Counted from the stretch's first letter, positions 18,929-27,792 are shown. The stretch is DNA of 64,000 nt from Achromobacter agilis (GCF_900496965.1 NZ_UFQB01000028.1:1-64000), one strand, 5' to 3'. Notes: a model not told the origin generated them from the sequence alone. Translations and numbers: made by a program.

Positions 18929-19489
18929 GTGCAGGAAACGGTATTGCTGGTGTCGCTGGGCGAGCGCTTCGACGGGCCGCGCATGCGGGATCTCGCAGGG
19001 CGCCTGACGCAAGGATTGGCGGGCGTGAACGTGAAGGCGTTCGCGGCGCTGGATGTCGAGGACACCTATGTGTATGTGCAAGGGGCCGAGATGCTGTCCG
19101 AGGTTCGAGCCCGCCTGGCCGAGCTGACGCCGGGTGCCCGCGTCCGGGTGCTGCACCGGACCTTGGACCTGCCGGGCGCATCCGCCGGGCAGGATGCGCC
19201 CTGGCACTACATCGTCGAGACCGATGTGCTGCCCGAGGCCGAGGCCGACCTGAACGCCTGGTACGACCAGGAACACCTGCCCGGCCTGGCCTCCGTGCCG
19301 GGCACGGTGCGCGCGCTGCGCTATGAATGCCGCGACGAGTCGCCGCGCTATCTGGCCTGCTACGACCTGCAGACCCGGGAGACCTTCGGCAGCCCGCCGT
19401 GGCTGGCCGTGCGCGCCACCGACTGGAGCAGCCGCGTGCGGCCATCGTTTCGCAACACGAGCCGCACGATGTTCAAGCGCATCCTGTAG
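18929..19489 (+). CDS. Uncharacterised protein with EthD-like dimeric alpha/beta-barrel fold
   Basis: I do not recognise a characterised family member. The C-terminal half contains LNAWYDQEHLPGLASVPGTVRALRYE and PRYLACYDL (about 105-150), which resemble EthD-like and DUF4286-type ferredoxin-fold domains that often act as small isomerases or decarboxylases in catabolic operons. AAAGGAG ends directly against the ATG at 18923, leaving no spacing, so GTG 18929 with a 6-nt spacer is the more likely start. It is the last gene of the LysR-linked cluster. Confidence 0.72.
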   Translation: MQETVLLVSLGERFDGPRMRDLAGRLTQGLAGVNVKAFAALDVEDTYVYVQGAEMLSEVRARLAELTPGARVRVLHRTLDLPGASAGQDAPWHYIVETDVLPEAEADLNAWYDQEHLPGLASVPGTVRALRYECRDESPRYLACYDLQTRETFGSPPWLAVRATDWSSRVRPSFRNTSRTMFKRIL

Positions 19490-19582
19490 CGCCTGGCCCT
19501 GGCCCTGGCGCCCGCGCAGCCGCAGGCCGTGGCGGAGGCCATCGCGGCCTGGGGCGCGCTGCGCCGCAGCGGGCGCAGTCAA

Positions 19583-19615
19583 AAAAAACCTGGCCGTCGC
19601 GAGAGGGCCAGGTTT
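19583..19615 (-). terminator. Intrinsic terminator of argF
   Basis: AAACCTGGCC (19586-19595) pairs with GGCCAGGTTT (19606-19615). On the minus strand the stem runs into eight T residues, so it ends the argD-argF transcript. Confidence 0.88.
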
Positions 19616-19657
19616 GCCGTGCCGCGCCGCCGAGCAACGCTCGACGGGGCAGGCGGT

Positions 19658-20599
19658 TTACTTCAGCTGGCCGAGCAGCAGGAATTCCATCAGGGCCTTC
19701 TGCACGTGCAGGCGGTTTTCGGCCTCGTCCCAGACGACGCTCTGCGGCCCGTCAATAACTTCGCCCGTGACTTCCTCGCCGCGGTGGGCGGGCAGGCAGT
19801 GCATGAACACGGCGTCGTCGGCGGCGGCCGCCATCATGTCGGCGTCGACGCACCAGTCGGCGAAAGCGGCGCGGCGCTCTTCGTTCTCGGCTTCATAGCC
19901 CATGCTGGTCCACACATCGGTGGTGACGAGGTGGGCGCCCTTGCAGGCTTCCATCGGGTCCTTGAACTGGCGCAGCACCTTGTCGGACGGCGTGCCGATG
20001 CGCGAGGCCTCGAGCTCGTAGCCGGCCGGCGTGGACACGTGCAGCGTGAACCCCAGCATTTCGGCGGCATGCAGCCAGGTGTAGGCCATGTTGTTGGCGT
20101 CGCCCACCCAGGCCACGGTCTTGCCGGCGATGGAGCCGCGGTGCTCGATGTAGGTGAAGATGTCCGCCAGGATCTGGCAGGGGTGGAATTCGTTGGTCAG
20201 GCCGTTGATCACGGGCACGCGCGAATGCGAGGCGAAGCGTTCGATGCGGGTCTGCTCGAACGTGCGGATCATGACGATGTCGACCATGCGCGAAATGACG
20301 CGCGCGGTATCTTCGATAGGCTCGGAGCGGCCCAGTTGCGAATCGTTAGAGGTCAGGTTGATGACCGAACCGCCCATCTGGTACATGCCGGCCTCGAACG
20401 ACACGCGGGTGCGCGTGCTGGCCTTCTCGAACACCATGGCCAGCGTGCGGTCGTGCAGCGGCATGTGGGGTTCGTAGCGCTTGAACTTGTCCTTGATCAG
20501 CCGCGCGCGGTCCAGCACGTAGGCGATTTCGGCGGACGAGAAGTCCTTGAACTGCAGGAAGTGCCGCAACGGGCCGTTTTGAGTCGTGGGAGGAGTCAT
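19658..20599 (-). CDS. argF: Ornithine carbamoyltransferase
   Basis: The 313-residue enzyme has the carbamoyl-phosphate site STRTR at 61-65, HPCQ at 139-142 and the ornithine-binding HCLP at 267-270. It makes citrulline from ornithine and carbamoyl phosphate. The start was set at ATG 20599, where the family begins; ATG 20617 six codons earlier is an alternative. Open frame continues far upstream but only as an out-of-frame shadow of argD. It follows argD by 56 bp on the same strand and ends at a strong terminator, so the two form an arginine operon. Confidence 0.95.
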   Translation of the reverse strand: MTPPTTQNGPLRHFLQFKDFSSAEIAYVLDRARLIKDKFKRYEPHMPLHDRTLAMVFEKASTRTRVSFEAGMYQMGGSVINLTSNDSQLGRSEPIEDTARVISRMVDIVMIRTFEQTRIERFASHSRVPVINGLTNEFHPCQILADIFTYIEHRGSIAGKTVAWVGDANNMAYTWLHAAEMLGFTLHVSTPAGYELEASRIGTPSDKVLRQFKDPMEACKGAHLVTTDVWTSMGYEAENEERRAAFADWCVDADMMAAAADDAVFMHCLPAHRGEEVTGEVIDGPQSVVWDEAENRLHVQKALMEFLLLGQLK

Positions 20600-20655
20600 G
20601 GTGATGTCGCAGGTCATTGGGTCCGGCCAGGCTCGTGGCCCGGGCGGGGCGTTGA

Positions 20656-21837
20656 TTATGGTTGTTCGGCCAGGAATTGACGGATGAGGGGAACCAGGAT
20701 GGCGACGATCCGGTCGGCTTCTTCCCGGTTCAGGATCAGCGGCGGCAGCATGCGGATGACGCGGTCGCGCGTGACGTTGATGAGCAGGCCGGCTTCCATG
20801 GCGCGCATGGCCAGGATGCCGCAAGGGCGGGCCAGCTCGATGCCCAGCATCAGGCCGCGGCCGCGGATATCGGTGACGCCGGGCGTGCCGGCCAGTTCCC
20901 TGGCCAGCGCATCTTTCAGGTGGGCGCCCACGGCGTGGGCGTTGTCCAGCAGATTCTCGGATTCCAGCGCGTCCAGCACCGCGAGCCCGGCCGCGCAGAC
21001 CAGGGGGCCGCCGCCGAAGGTGGTGCCGTGGCTGCCCGGGGTGAGGACGCCGGCGGCGGGGCCGGCGGCCAGCATGGCGCCGATCGGCACGCCGCCCGCC
21101 AGGCCCTTGGCCAGGGTCATCACGTCGGGCCGGATGTCCGCCCATTGATGGGCAAACCATTTGCCGGTACGGCCGATGCCGGACTGCACCTCGTCGATCA
21201 TCAGCAGCCAGCCGCGCTCCGTGCACAGGCGGCGCAGTCCCTGGAGGTAAGCGATGTCGGAGGGACGGATGCCGCCCTCGCCCTGGAGCACCTCCAGTAG
21301 CACGGCAACCGTGCGCGGCTCGGCGTCTCCGGCGGCGCGCACGGCGTCCAGCTGGTTGTAGGGCACCTGGATGAAGCCCGAGGGCAGGGGTTCGAAGCCC
21401 TTGCGCGCCTTGTCGCTGCCCGTGGCCGCGAGCGTGGCCAGGGTGCGGCCATGCCAGGACGAGTCCATGGTGATGATGTGGGCGTGCTTGTTCCCCCGCT
21501 GGTAGGCGTAGTAGCGCGCCAGCTTGATCGCGGCCTCGTTGGCTTCGGAGCCGCTGTTGTTGAACGCGACCTCCTGCATGCCGGAGAGTTCGGTCAGGCG
21601 GGCAGCCAGAGCGGTCTGCTGCGGGACTTCGTAGATGTTCGAGGTATGGATGACGCGGGCGGCCTGCTCGCTGATGGCGGCCACCAGCTTCGGGTGGGCG
21701 TGGCCCAGGCAGGACACGCCGATCCCGGCCAACGCATCCAGGTACTTGCGGCCCTCGGCGTCCCAGAGCCAGACGCCCTGGCCGTGCGTGAACGACACCG
21801 GCAGCCGGGCATAGATATTGGCCAGAGGCGAGCTCAT
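20656..21837 (-). CDS. argD: Acetylornithine aminotransferase (class III PLP transaminase)
   Basis: The 393-residue enzyme has K244 in TLAKGLAGG as the PLP lysine, D215 in MIDEVQSG as the ring-nitrogen partner, and the NSGSEANEAAIK phosphate-binding segment near 94-105. It transaminates N-acetylglutamate semialdehyde to acetylornithine, and many members also act in lysine synthesis. AGGAGG stands 7 nt before ATG 21837, which fixes the start although the frame is open further upstream. argF follows directly. Confidence 0.93.
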   Translation of the reverse strand: MSSPLANIYARLPVSFTHGQGVWLWDAEGRKYLDALAGIGVSCLGHAHPKLVAAISEQAARVIHTSNIYEVPQQTALAARLTELSGMQEVAFNNSGSEANEAAIKLARYYAYQRGNKHAHIITMDSSWHGRTLATLAATGSDKARKGFEPLPSGFIQVPYNQLDAVRAAGDAEPRTVAVLLEVLQGEGGIRPSDIAYLQGLRRLCTERGWLLMIDEVQSGIGRTGKWFAHQWADIRPDVMTLAKGLAGGVPIGAMLAAGPAAGVLTPGSHGTTFGGGPLVCAAGLAVLDALESENLLDNAHAVGAHLKDALARELAGTPGVTDIRGRGLMLGIELARPCGILAMRAMEAGLLINVTRDRVIRMLPPLILNREEADRIVAILVPLIRQFLAEQP

Positions 21838-22035
21838 CGCGGATCCTCCTGGGGGTATGGCGGGTCGAGCCGGGGCAGGCTCGCAACCGGACCCTCTCGC
21901 AGGCGCGCTTCCCAGGGGAAAGCGCTGTTTGAAAGAGGGCAAAGGATCAATCATATACAATTCGCGGCGCAGGGCGCATGTTTGATCACGCCGAAGATCC
22001 GGCTTTCGTGAAAGGCGCGCTGTAGTGAAGAACTC

Positions 22036-22326
22036 ATGGCAACTCGCGTCAGACAATTCGTAATTCATGGCGTTACCGAAAGCGGTAGCCGCTTCCGCCC
22101 CAGCGATTGGGCGGAAAGGCTCGCCGGCGTAATGGCACAGTTCCGGCCCGCCGGCTGTGCCGGTAACCACCTCACCTATTCGCCCTATGTGCTGCCCGTC
22201 GTGATCGACGGCGTGCGCGGGATCGTGGTCGATCTGCGTTTGCGCGACCTGGAACCGCTGGCGTACAAGTTCGTGGTGGATTTCGCCCGCGACAACAACC
22301 TCAAGACGGAAGAACGCGAAATCTAG
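22036..22326 (+). CDS. DUF3579 domain protein
   Basis: The 96-residue protein begins MATRVRQFVIHGVTESGSRFRPSDWAERL and has the features of the DUF3579 family, small cytoplasmic proteins nearly confined to betaproteobacteria. Visible features are the RPSDWAERLAG helix near 21-31 and a C-terminal DLEPLAYKFVVDFARDNNL segment. No catalytic motif or membrane segment is seen and the function is unknown. It is a single gene, divergent from argD, and ends at a terminator shared with a GntR gene. Confidence 0.85.
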   Translation: MATRVRQFVIHGVTESGSRFRPSDWAERLAGVMAQFRPAGCAGNHLTYSPYVLPVVIDGVRGIVVDLRLRDLEPLAYKFVVDFARDNNLKTEEREI

Positions 22327-22340
22327 GCCCCCAGAACCGA

Positions 22341-22366
22341 AAAGCGCCCCCGACCGGGCGCTTTTT
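22341..22366. terminator. Terminator between DUF3579 gene and gntR-like gene
   Basis: AAAGCGCCC pairs with GGGCGCTTT around a 6-nt loop, with A residues before and T residues after. The genes on either side converge on it. Confidence 0.85.
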
Positions 22367-22396
22367 CATTGTGGGGCCGGCCTGTGCGCGCCCGTT

Positions 22397-23116
22397 TCAG
22401 GTGCCGTAGCGGTCCAGGATCTTGCGGATGTCGCGCACGCCCGGGCCGCCGGCGGTCAGCAGCGCGCGGGCGGTAACGGCCTCCAGATGGTGCTCCAGCA
22501 AATGGAGCACGTGCTTTTCGTCGCGCGCGCGCAGGCCCGCGACGATCTCCCGGTGCTCGCTGACCGCGCATTCGCTGGAATGCGGGCGGCCGTAGAGGGC
22601 CAGGATCAGCGAGCAGCGCGACACGATTTCGTTCACGTAGCGCGCATACACCGCATTCCCCGACAGTTCGGCCATCAGGATATGGAATTCGCCCGAGAGG
22701 CGGATGGATTCGTTCGTGCTGTTGCGCTGGCGGGCTTCCTCTTCCTGGACTACGTGCTGCTCCAGCCGCGCCAGCCCGGCCTCGGTGATGTGCTGCAGCA
22801 GCCGGCGGGTTACGTCCCTTTCCAGGCAGCGGCGGGCCTCGAAGATGTCGTGCGCTTCTTCCAGGCTGGGGCGCGCCACCGCGGCCCCGCGGTTGGGCCG
22901 CAAATCCACCAGGCCTTCGCTGAACAGCCGCGTCAGCACGCCGCGGACGATGGTCCGGCTGACGCCGAAACGTTCGCCAATGATGTCCTCGGGTAGTTTG
23001 TCGCCCGGCAGGAGGGCCTGTTCGATGATGGCCCGCCTGAGATTTTTGTATACGATTTCATTGCGGCTGATGTCTTTCCTGGCGGGTGCATCTGCCGACG
23101 GCTCGGGGGACGTCAT
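22397..23116 (-). CDS. GntR-family regulator, FadR/FCD subfamily
   Basis: The 239-residue protein has an N-terminal winged helix (about 18-80, with GDKLPEDIIGERFGVSRTIVRGVLTRL) and a C-terminal all-helical FCD ligand domain with spaced histidines (for example in GEFHILMAEL and SEHREIV) that usually bind a metal and a carboxylate effector. ATG 23116 has AGGAG 11 nt upstream; the in-frame ATG at 23173 has no such site. It is divergent from the racemase/ABC/amidohydrolase operon, with GTATAC-type operators in the gap and one more match inside its own 5' coding region. It is the probable repressor of the operon and of itself. Confidence 0.9.
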   Translation of the reverse strand: MTSPEPSADAPARKDISRNEIVYKNLRRAIIEQALLPGDKLPEDIIGERFGVSRTIVRGVLTRLFSEGLVDLRPNRGAAVARPSLEEAHDIFEARRCLERDVTRRLLQHITEAGLARLEQHVVQEEEARQRNSTNESIRLSGEFHILMAELSGNAVYARYVNEIVSRCSLILALYGRPHSSECAVSEHREIVAGLRARDEKHVLHLLEHHLEAVTARALLTAGGPGVRDIRKILDRYGT

Positions 23117-23283
23117 CTTTTTGTTGGCTCCTATGCCTGCGCGCTTTTCAGTGTGTAGGAATTGTCCGGCCATGGGCGCCGGCGCGCATTTTTCAGGGTG
23201 CTGGCAAGCATACTACAACGAAGGATAAGGGTTAGCGATAGCTTGCCGCAGTGGCTGTACGGGGTACATTGGGTGCATAAATC

Positions 23284-23304
23284 GTATACAAAAATTTATA
23301 CAAA
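23284..23304. promoter_or_regulatory. GntR operator pair (GTATACAAA / TTATACAAA)
   Basis: Two near-identical 9-mers, 23284-23292 and 23296-23304, repeat with a 12-bp period in an AT-rich patch between the divergent regulator and racemase genes. Confidence 0.5.
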
Positions 23305-23336
23305 AAATTATGATCGCCTGAAAGATTGCTTTCATG

Positions 23337-23348
23337 TTTGTATACAAA
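23337..23348. promoter_or_regulatory. GntR operator palindrome TTTGTATACAAA
   Basis: A perfect 12-bp palindrome ends 15 bp before the racemase start. The same TTTGTATAC core appears at 23045-23053 inside the regulator gene, and related 9-mers lie at 23284-23304, so it is a good candidate for the regulator binding site. Confidence 0.6.
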
Positions 23349-23363
23349 TTGTGAGGCTCAATC

Positions 23364-24101
23364 ATGTCCGCAGTGCCCAAAGCCGCCGTCGCTCCTCTGC
23401 CTGCCGCCTCGCCCTGCCGGCTGCTAGTGGTTAACGGCAACACCACGTCGGAACTGACCGCCAGCCTGGCCGGCCAGGCCAGGACGTTCCTGGGCGACGC
23501 CGCCCACATCCATGCCGTCACCGCTGAGTTCGGCCCCGCCTACATCGCCAGCCGGGCGGAGGCGGCCATCGCCGCCCATGCCGTGCTCGACATCGTCGAG
23601 CGCGAGACCGCGCAGGCGAGCGTTCCGTTCGACGCCTGTCTGCTTGCCTGTTTCGGCGAGCCGGGCATCGGTGCGGTGCGCGAACGCCTGGGCGTGCCCG
23701 TCGTGGGGATGGCGGAGGCTTCCATCATGAGCGCCATGCAGCGCGGGGACCGCTACGCCATCGTCACGGTGGGGCGGCGCTGGCCGGGCATGCTGCGCGA
23801 GCAGATCCGCCAATTGGGCGTGGAATCGCGCTGCGCCGGCATCCTGGCCTTGCCGGGCAATGCGCTGGACTACGTTTCCCGTTCGCCCGAATCGGCGCTG
23901 CAGGTCAGCCTGGCCCTGGACGCCGCGGTGGAGCAGGGCGCGGACGTCGTCATCGTGGCCGGTGCGGCCTTGGCCGGCTACCTACCCAGCCTGCCGCGCC
24001 TGCCGGACGTTCCCATCATCGATTCCTACCGCGCCGCCCTGGCGCAGGTGCTGGCGCTGGCATCCCTGGAGCGGGCGCAGCGGCTGAGCCTCGTCTGCTG
24101 A
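23364..24101 (+). CDS. Asp/Glu/hydantoin racemase-superfamily protein with one catalytic cysteine
   Basis: The 245-residue protein has the superfamily start LLVVNGNTTSELT (about 20-32) and the first active-site motif ACFGEPG with C96. The second motif, normally Gly-Cys, reads AGAALAG (about 199-205), with alanine at 201 where the second acid/base cysteine should be. Two-cysteine members racemise or isomerise. Arylmalonate decarboxylase is a one-cysteine member, but it keeps the other cysteine. This protein may therefore catalyse decarboxylation or another non-racemising reaction. It is the first gene of the ABC/amidohydrolase operon, directly behind a GntR operator. Fold assignment is secure; activity is open. 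Confidence 0.82.
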   Translation: MSAVPKAAVAPLPAASPCRLLVVNGNTTSELTASLAGQARTFLGDAAHIHAVTAEFGPAYIASRAEAAIAAHAVLDIVERETAQASVPFDACLLACFGEPGIGAVRERLGVPVVGMAEASIMSAMQRGDRYAIVTVGRRWPGMLREQIRQLGVESRCAGILALPGNALDYVSRSPESALQVSLALDAAVEQGADVVIVAGAALAGYLPSLPRLPDVPIIDSYRAALAQVLALASLERAQRLSLVC

Positions 24102-24191
24102 TCCGCACGGCAGGGCCGTTTTCCGTCTTATCCATCGCGCCGGGCCCGACCCCGGTGAGTTCAGACCGATACACAAGGGAGAGTTGCAGCC

Positions 24192-25769
24192 ATGAAGACT
24201 TTGTTCAAATGGGCCGCCGGGGCCGTGATTGCACTATCGGCCGTGGCGGGGGCATCCGCCGCCAACACGCTGAAGTGGGGCGCCGCCCGCGACCTGGATT
24301 CGCTGGACCCGTATTCCTACGGCAGCACGTTCAACCTGGCGTTCCTGAACCATGTGTACGAAGCGCTGATCCGCTACGACGACAAGTTCAACATCACGCC
24401 CGCGCTGGCGGAGTCCTGGGAGGCGACCTCGTCCACGGTGCTGCGCTTTCGCCTGCGCAAGGGCGTGAAGTTCCACAACGGCGCGCCGTTCTCGGCGGAT
24501 GACGTGGTGGCGTCGATGACGCGGGTGTCGGATGACGCGTCGCCGCTCAAAGGCAACCTGCCCGCCTTCAAGGCGGTACGCAAGGTGGACGATTACACGG
24601 TCGATATCGAGATGACGCATCCGTATCCGCTGATGCTGAACGACCTGACCAACATCTTCATCTTCAACCGCCAGTGGCTGGTCGACAATAACAGCCTGAA
24701 ACCCACCGACGCCGCGAAGAAGATCGAAGGCTACGCGACGCACAACGCCAACGGGACCGGCCCGTTCAAGGTGGAGTCGTACCGTCCGGATACGCGCACC
24801 GTGCTGGTGGTGAACCCCGATTGGTGGGACAAGCCGCGCCACAACCTGGACCGCATCGAGTTCACGCCGATCGCCTCCGCGCCGACCCGGGTGGCGGCCC
24901 TGCTGTCGGGCGACATCAATTTCACCGAGAACGCGCCGCTGCAGGACCTGGACCGCCTGCGCGCGGCGCCCAACGTGAAGGTGCTGGCCAGCACAGAGCT
25001 GCGCACGCTGTACTTCGGCTTTAACCTCGGCGACAAACTGGTCGGCTCCAACGTTACCGGCAAGAATCCGCTGAAAGACCTGAAGGTGCGGCAGGCGCTC
25101 TACATGGCGCTGTCGCCCGACCTGCTCCAGAAGCGGGTGATGCGGGGGCTGTCGCGCACCACGGGCGCGCTGGTGGCGCCGTCCATCCCCGGCTACGACA
25201 CCAAGCAGGAGCAACGCCTGCCCTTCGACGCCGCGGGCGCCAAGAAGCTGCTGGCCGAGGCCGGCTACCCCGAAGGGTTCACGGTGTCGCTGCTGTGCTC
25301 GAACGACATGTTCGTCAACGAGGAAGAGATCTGCCAGGCGGCGGCCTCCATGTGGGCGCGCATCGGCGTGAAGGCGACGCTGGCCAGCGGCCCGCGCTCG
25401 CTGCAGAACCCCAAGCGTTCGCGTGGCGAATTCGATATCACCATCCACGGCTGGGCCAACGAGCCGCAGATCGATGCCTTGTCCATCCTGCTGCAGGTGA
25501 TGCACACGCGCACGGGCCCGGCCGGCGTCTTCAACTGGGGGCAGTGGGGCGACGCGGCGCTGGATGCGCGGATAGACGCGGCCGCCGCCGAGATGGACCG
25601 TCCCAAGCGCGTGCAGATGATGGAAGACGTGCTGCAGACCCTGCACGACGACGTGCGCTTCCTGCCGCTGCACCAGCAGCCCATGGCCTGGGCCGTGGGC
25701 GACAAGGTGGGCGAAGTGCTGCAGATGCCGGACAACAAGGCGCGCCTGTGGAACCTGCGCATGCAGTAA
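24192..25769 (+). CDS. Dpp/Opp-family ABC transporter substrate-binding protein
   Basis: The 525-residue periplasmic protein has a signal peptide (1-23, ending ASA) and the SBP_bac_5 fold of peptide, nickel and heterocycle-binding proteins. The SLDPYSYGST and FRLRKGVKFHNGAPFSADDVV segments are typical of the family. It captures the substrate for the permeases encoded next. GGGAGAG precedes the ATG. Proteins of this class bind small peptides but also many unrelated solutes, so the neighbouring amidohydrolases are a better guide to the ligand than the family name. Confidence 0.92.
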   Translation: MKTLFKWAAGAVIALSAVAGASAANTLKWGAARDLDSLDPYSYGSTFNLAFLNHVYEALIRYDDKFNITPALAESWEATSSTVLRFRLRKGVKFHNGAPFSADDVVASMTRVSDDASPLKGNLPAFKAVRKVDDYTVDIEMTHPYPLMLNDLTNIFIFNRQWLVDNNSLKPTDAAKKIEGYATHNANGTGPFKVESYRPDTRTVLVVNPDWWDKPRHNLDRIEFTPIASAPTRVAALLSGDINFTENAPLQDLDRLRAAPNVKVLASTELRTLYFGFNLGDKLVGSNVTGKNPLKDLKVRQALYMALSPDLLQKRVMRGLSRTTGALVAPSIPGYDTKQEQRLPFDAAGAKKLLAEAGYPEGFTVSLLCSNDMFVNEEEICQAAASMWARIGVKATLASGPRSLQNPKRSRGEFDITIHGWANEPQIDALSILLQVMHTRTGPAGVFNWGQWGDAALDARIDAAAAEMDRPKRVQMMEDVLQTLHDDVRFLPLHQQPMAWAVGDKVGEVLQMPDNKARLWNLRMQ

Positions 25770-25844
25770 TGCCGGCGATGCTTGCGTGGGCCGCCGCGGG
25801 CGGGGCGGCCCTGGGTCAGAAAGTGAATTCTAGGGGAGGCGCAC

Positions 25845-26837
25845 ATGCTGGCGTTCATAGTTAGACGGGTCTTCAACGCGGCTGGCGTCATGCTGGCGGT
25901 GGCGTTGCTGGCGTTCGCGATTTTCCGGTTCGTCGGCGACCCCGTCGACATGATGCTCAACGAGCAGGCGTCGCAGACGCAGCGCGACGAATTGCGCGAG
26001 CGCCTGGGGCTGAATGCGTCCGTGGGCATGCAGTTCGTGCATTTCGTGACCAACGCCGTGCAGGGCGAATTCGGCATTTCCTACCGCAACCAGCAGGACG
26101 TGTTCGCGCTGGTTGCCGAACGCTTTCCGGCCACCTTCGAACTGGTGCTGATGGCGACGCTGCTGTCGCTGGTGATCGGCGTGCCGCTGGGCGTGCTGAC
26201 GGCCATCTACCGCAAGTCGCGCGTGGCGCAGGGGCTGCAATTCATCTCTATCCTGGGCATATCGCTGCCCAGCTTCGTGGTGGGGATCATGCTGATCCTG
26301 ATCTTCTCGGTCCAGCTGGGGTGGCTGCCCGGTTTCGGACGCGGGGATACCGTCAAGATAGGCGGGTGGTCCACCGGCCTGCTCACGCCGTCGGGCCGCG
26401 CCGCGCTCGTGCTGCCGTCCATCACGCTGGCGCTGTTCCAGATCACGCTGATCATGCGGCTGGTGCGGGCGGAGATGCTAGAAACGCTGCGCACCGAGTT
26501 CATCAAGTTCGCCCGCGCGCGCGGCCTGCCCGACCGCGTGGTGCACTTCCGGCTCGCCCTGCGCAACTGCCTGATGCCCGTCATCACAGTGACGGGCATG
26601 CAGATCGGCAATCTGATCGCCTTCGCACTGATCACCGAAACGGTTTTCCAGTGGCCGGGGATGGGGCTGCTGTTCATTCAATCGGTCATGTTCGTGGACA
26701 TTCCCGTCATGGCCGCCTATCTGGTGATCGTGTCCTTCATCTTCGTGGCGCTGAACACGCTGGTGGACATGATGTACGGCGTGGTGGACCCGCGCCTGCG
26801 CAGCCAGCACGTCAAGGGAGGCGCCAATGCTCACTAA
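25845..26837 (+). CDS. ABC transporter permease, DppB type
   Basis: The 330-residue permease has six membrane helices: one at the N-terminus (about 9-30) followed by a large periplasmic loop, then a cluster from about 100. The cytoplasmic EAA-type loop is near 200-225 (EFIKFARARGLPDRVVHFRLALRN). It pairs with the DppC-type permease, whose gene overlaps it by 11 bp. AGGGGAGG precedes the ATG. Confidence 0.93.
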   Translation: MLAFIVRRVFNAAGVMLAVALLAFAIFRFVGDPVDMMLNEQASQTQRDELRERLGLNASVGMQFVHFVTNAVQGEFGISYRNQQDVFALVAERFPATFELVLMATLLSLVIGVPLGVLTAIYRKSRVAQGLQFISILGISLPSFVVGIMLILIFSVQLGWLPGFGRGDTVKIGGWSTGLLTPSGRAALVLPSITLALFQITLIMRLVRAEMLETLRTEFIKFARARGLPDRVVHFRLALRNCLMPVITVTGMQIGNLIAFALITETVFQWPGMGLLFIQSVMFVDIPVMAAYLVIVSFIFVALNTLVDMMYGVVDPRLRSQHVKGGANAH

Positions 26838-27768
26838 ACCTCTTGCAGCAGCCGGCCAGGGCCGGTTCGCCCGATTCCTGCAAAGCGACCTGTGGTGGAG
26901 CCTGCGGCAGGACTACGTGGCGATGGGGGCCGGTGCCGTGCTCGCCGTCGTGGTCCTGCTGGCGATTTTCGCGCCCTGGATCGCGCCGCAGAACCCCTAT
27001 GACCTGGCCCAGCTGGACCTGCTGAACGCCGAGCTGCCGCCGGTCTGGGAAGCGGGTTCGGATCCGCAGTTCCTGCTGGGAACGGACACGCAGGGCCGCG
27101 ACGTCTGGTCCGCCATCCTGTACGGCTCGCGCATGTCGCTGGTGATCGGGCTGGCCACGGTGGTGCTGTCGCTGGCGATCGGCCTGCTGGTCGGCCTGGC
27201 GGCCGGCTACTTCGGCGGCTGGGTCGACAACGCTTTGATGCGCCTGGGCGACACGCTGCTGAGCATTCCGACCATCCTGGTCGCGATCCTGGTGACCGCG
27301 GTGTTCCGCCAGCTGCTGCCGCCCGGCATGCGAGAAACCCTGTCGGCGGTGATCCTGATCCTGGCCATCTCCATGACCAACTGGGTGCAGTACGCCCGTA
27401 CGGTGCGGGCCTCGGCCCTGGTGGAACGCGGCAAGGAATATGTGCAGGCGGCGCGCCTGATCCGGGTGGGGCCGCTGCGCATCATGCTGACGCACATCCT
27501 ACCCAATACGCTGACGCCGGTCATGGTGACGGCCACCCTGAACCTGGGCCTGGCAATCCTGATCGAGGCCACGCTCAGCTTCCTGGGCGTGGGCATGCCG
27601 CCCACCGAGCCGTCGCTGGGCACGCTGATCCGCCTGGGCAACCAGTTCCTGTTTTCGGGGCAGTGGTGGGTGGTGGTGTTTCCCGCGCTGTACCTGAGCT
27701 TGATCGTGCTGGTGGTGAACCTGCTGGGCGACTGGCTGCGCGACGCCCTGAATCCCCGTTTGCGCTGA
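26827..27768 (+). CDS. ABC transporter permease, DppC type
   Basis: The 313-residue protein has an N-terminal helix (about 38-58), a periplasmic segment with GTDTQGRDVWSAILYGSR (about 90-107), which is the DppC/OppC signature, and the EAA-type loop EYVQAARLIRVGPLRIMLTHILPN near 205-228. It forms the heterodimeric channel with the upstream permease. The ATG lies inside the end of the dppB-type gene, which implies translational coupling. Unusually, two amidohydrolase genes then separate it from the two ATPase genes. Confidence 0.93.
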   Translation: MLTKPLAAAGQGRFARFLQSDLWWSLRQDYVAMGAGAVLAVVVLLAIFAPWIAPQNPYDLAQLDLLNAELPPVWEAGSDPQFLLGTDTQGRDVWSAILYGSRMSLVIGLATVVLSLAIGLLVGLAAGYFGGWVDNALMRLGDTLLSIPTILVAILVTAVFRQLLPPGMRETLSAVILILAISMTNWVQYARTVRASALVERGKEYVQAARLIRVGPLRIMLTHILPNTLTPVMVTATLNLGLAILIEATLSFLGVGMPPTEPSLGTLIRLGNQFLFSGQWWVVVFPALYLSLIVLVVNLLGDWLRDALNPRLR

Positions 27769-27792
27769 ACGCGAACCGACAAGAGTAGAACC

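Noticed and set aside
19658..21886. A 742-codon frame that would fuse about 430 residues to ArgF
   Set aside because: The extra part lies over argD in another frame and has no family similarity; ArgF begins at 20599.
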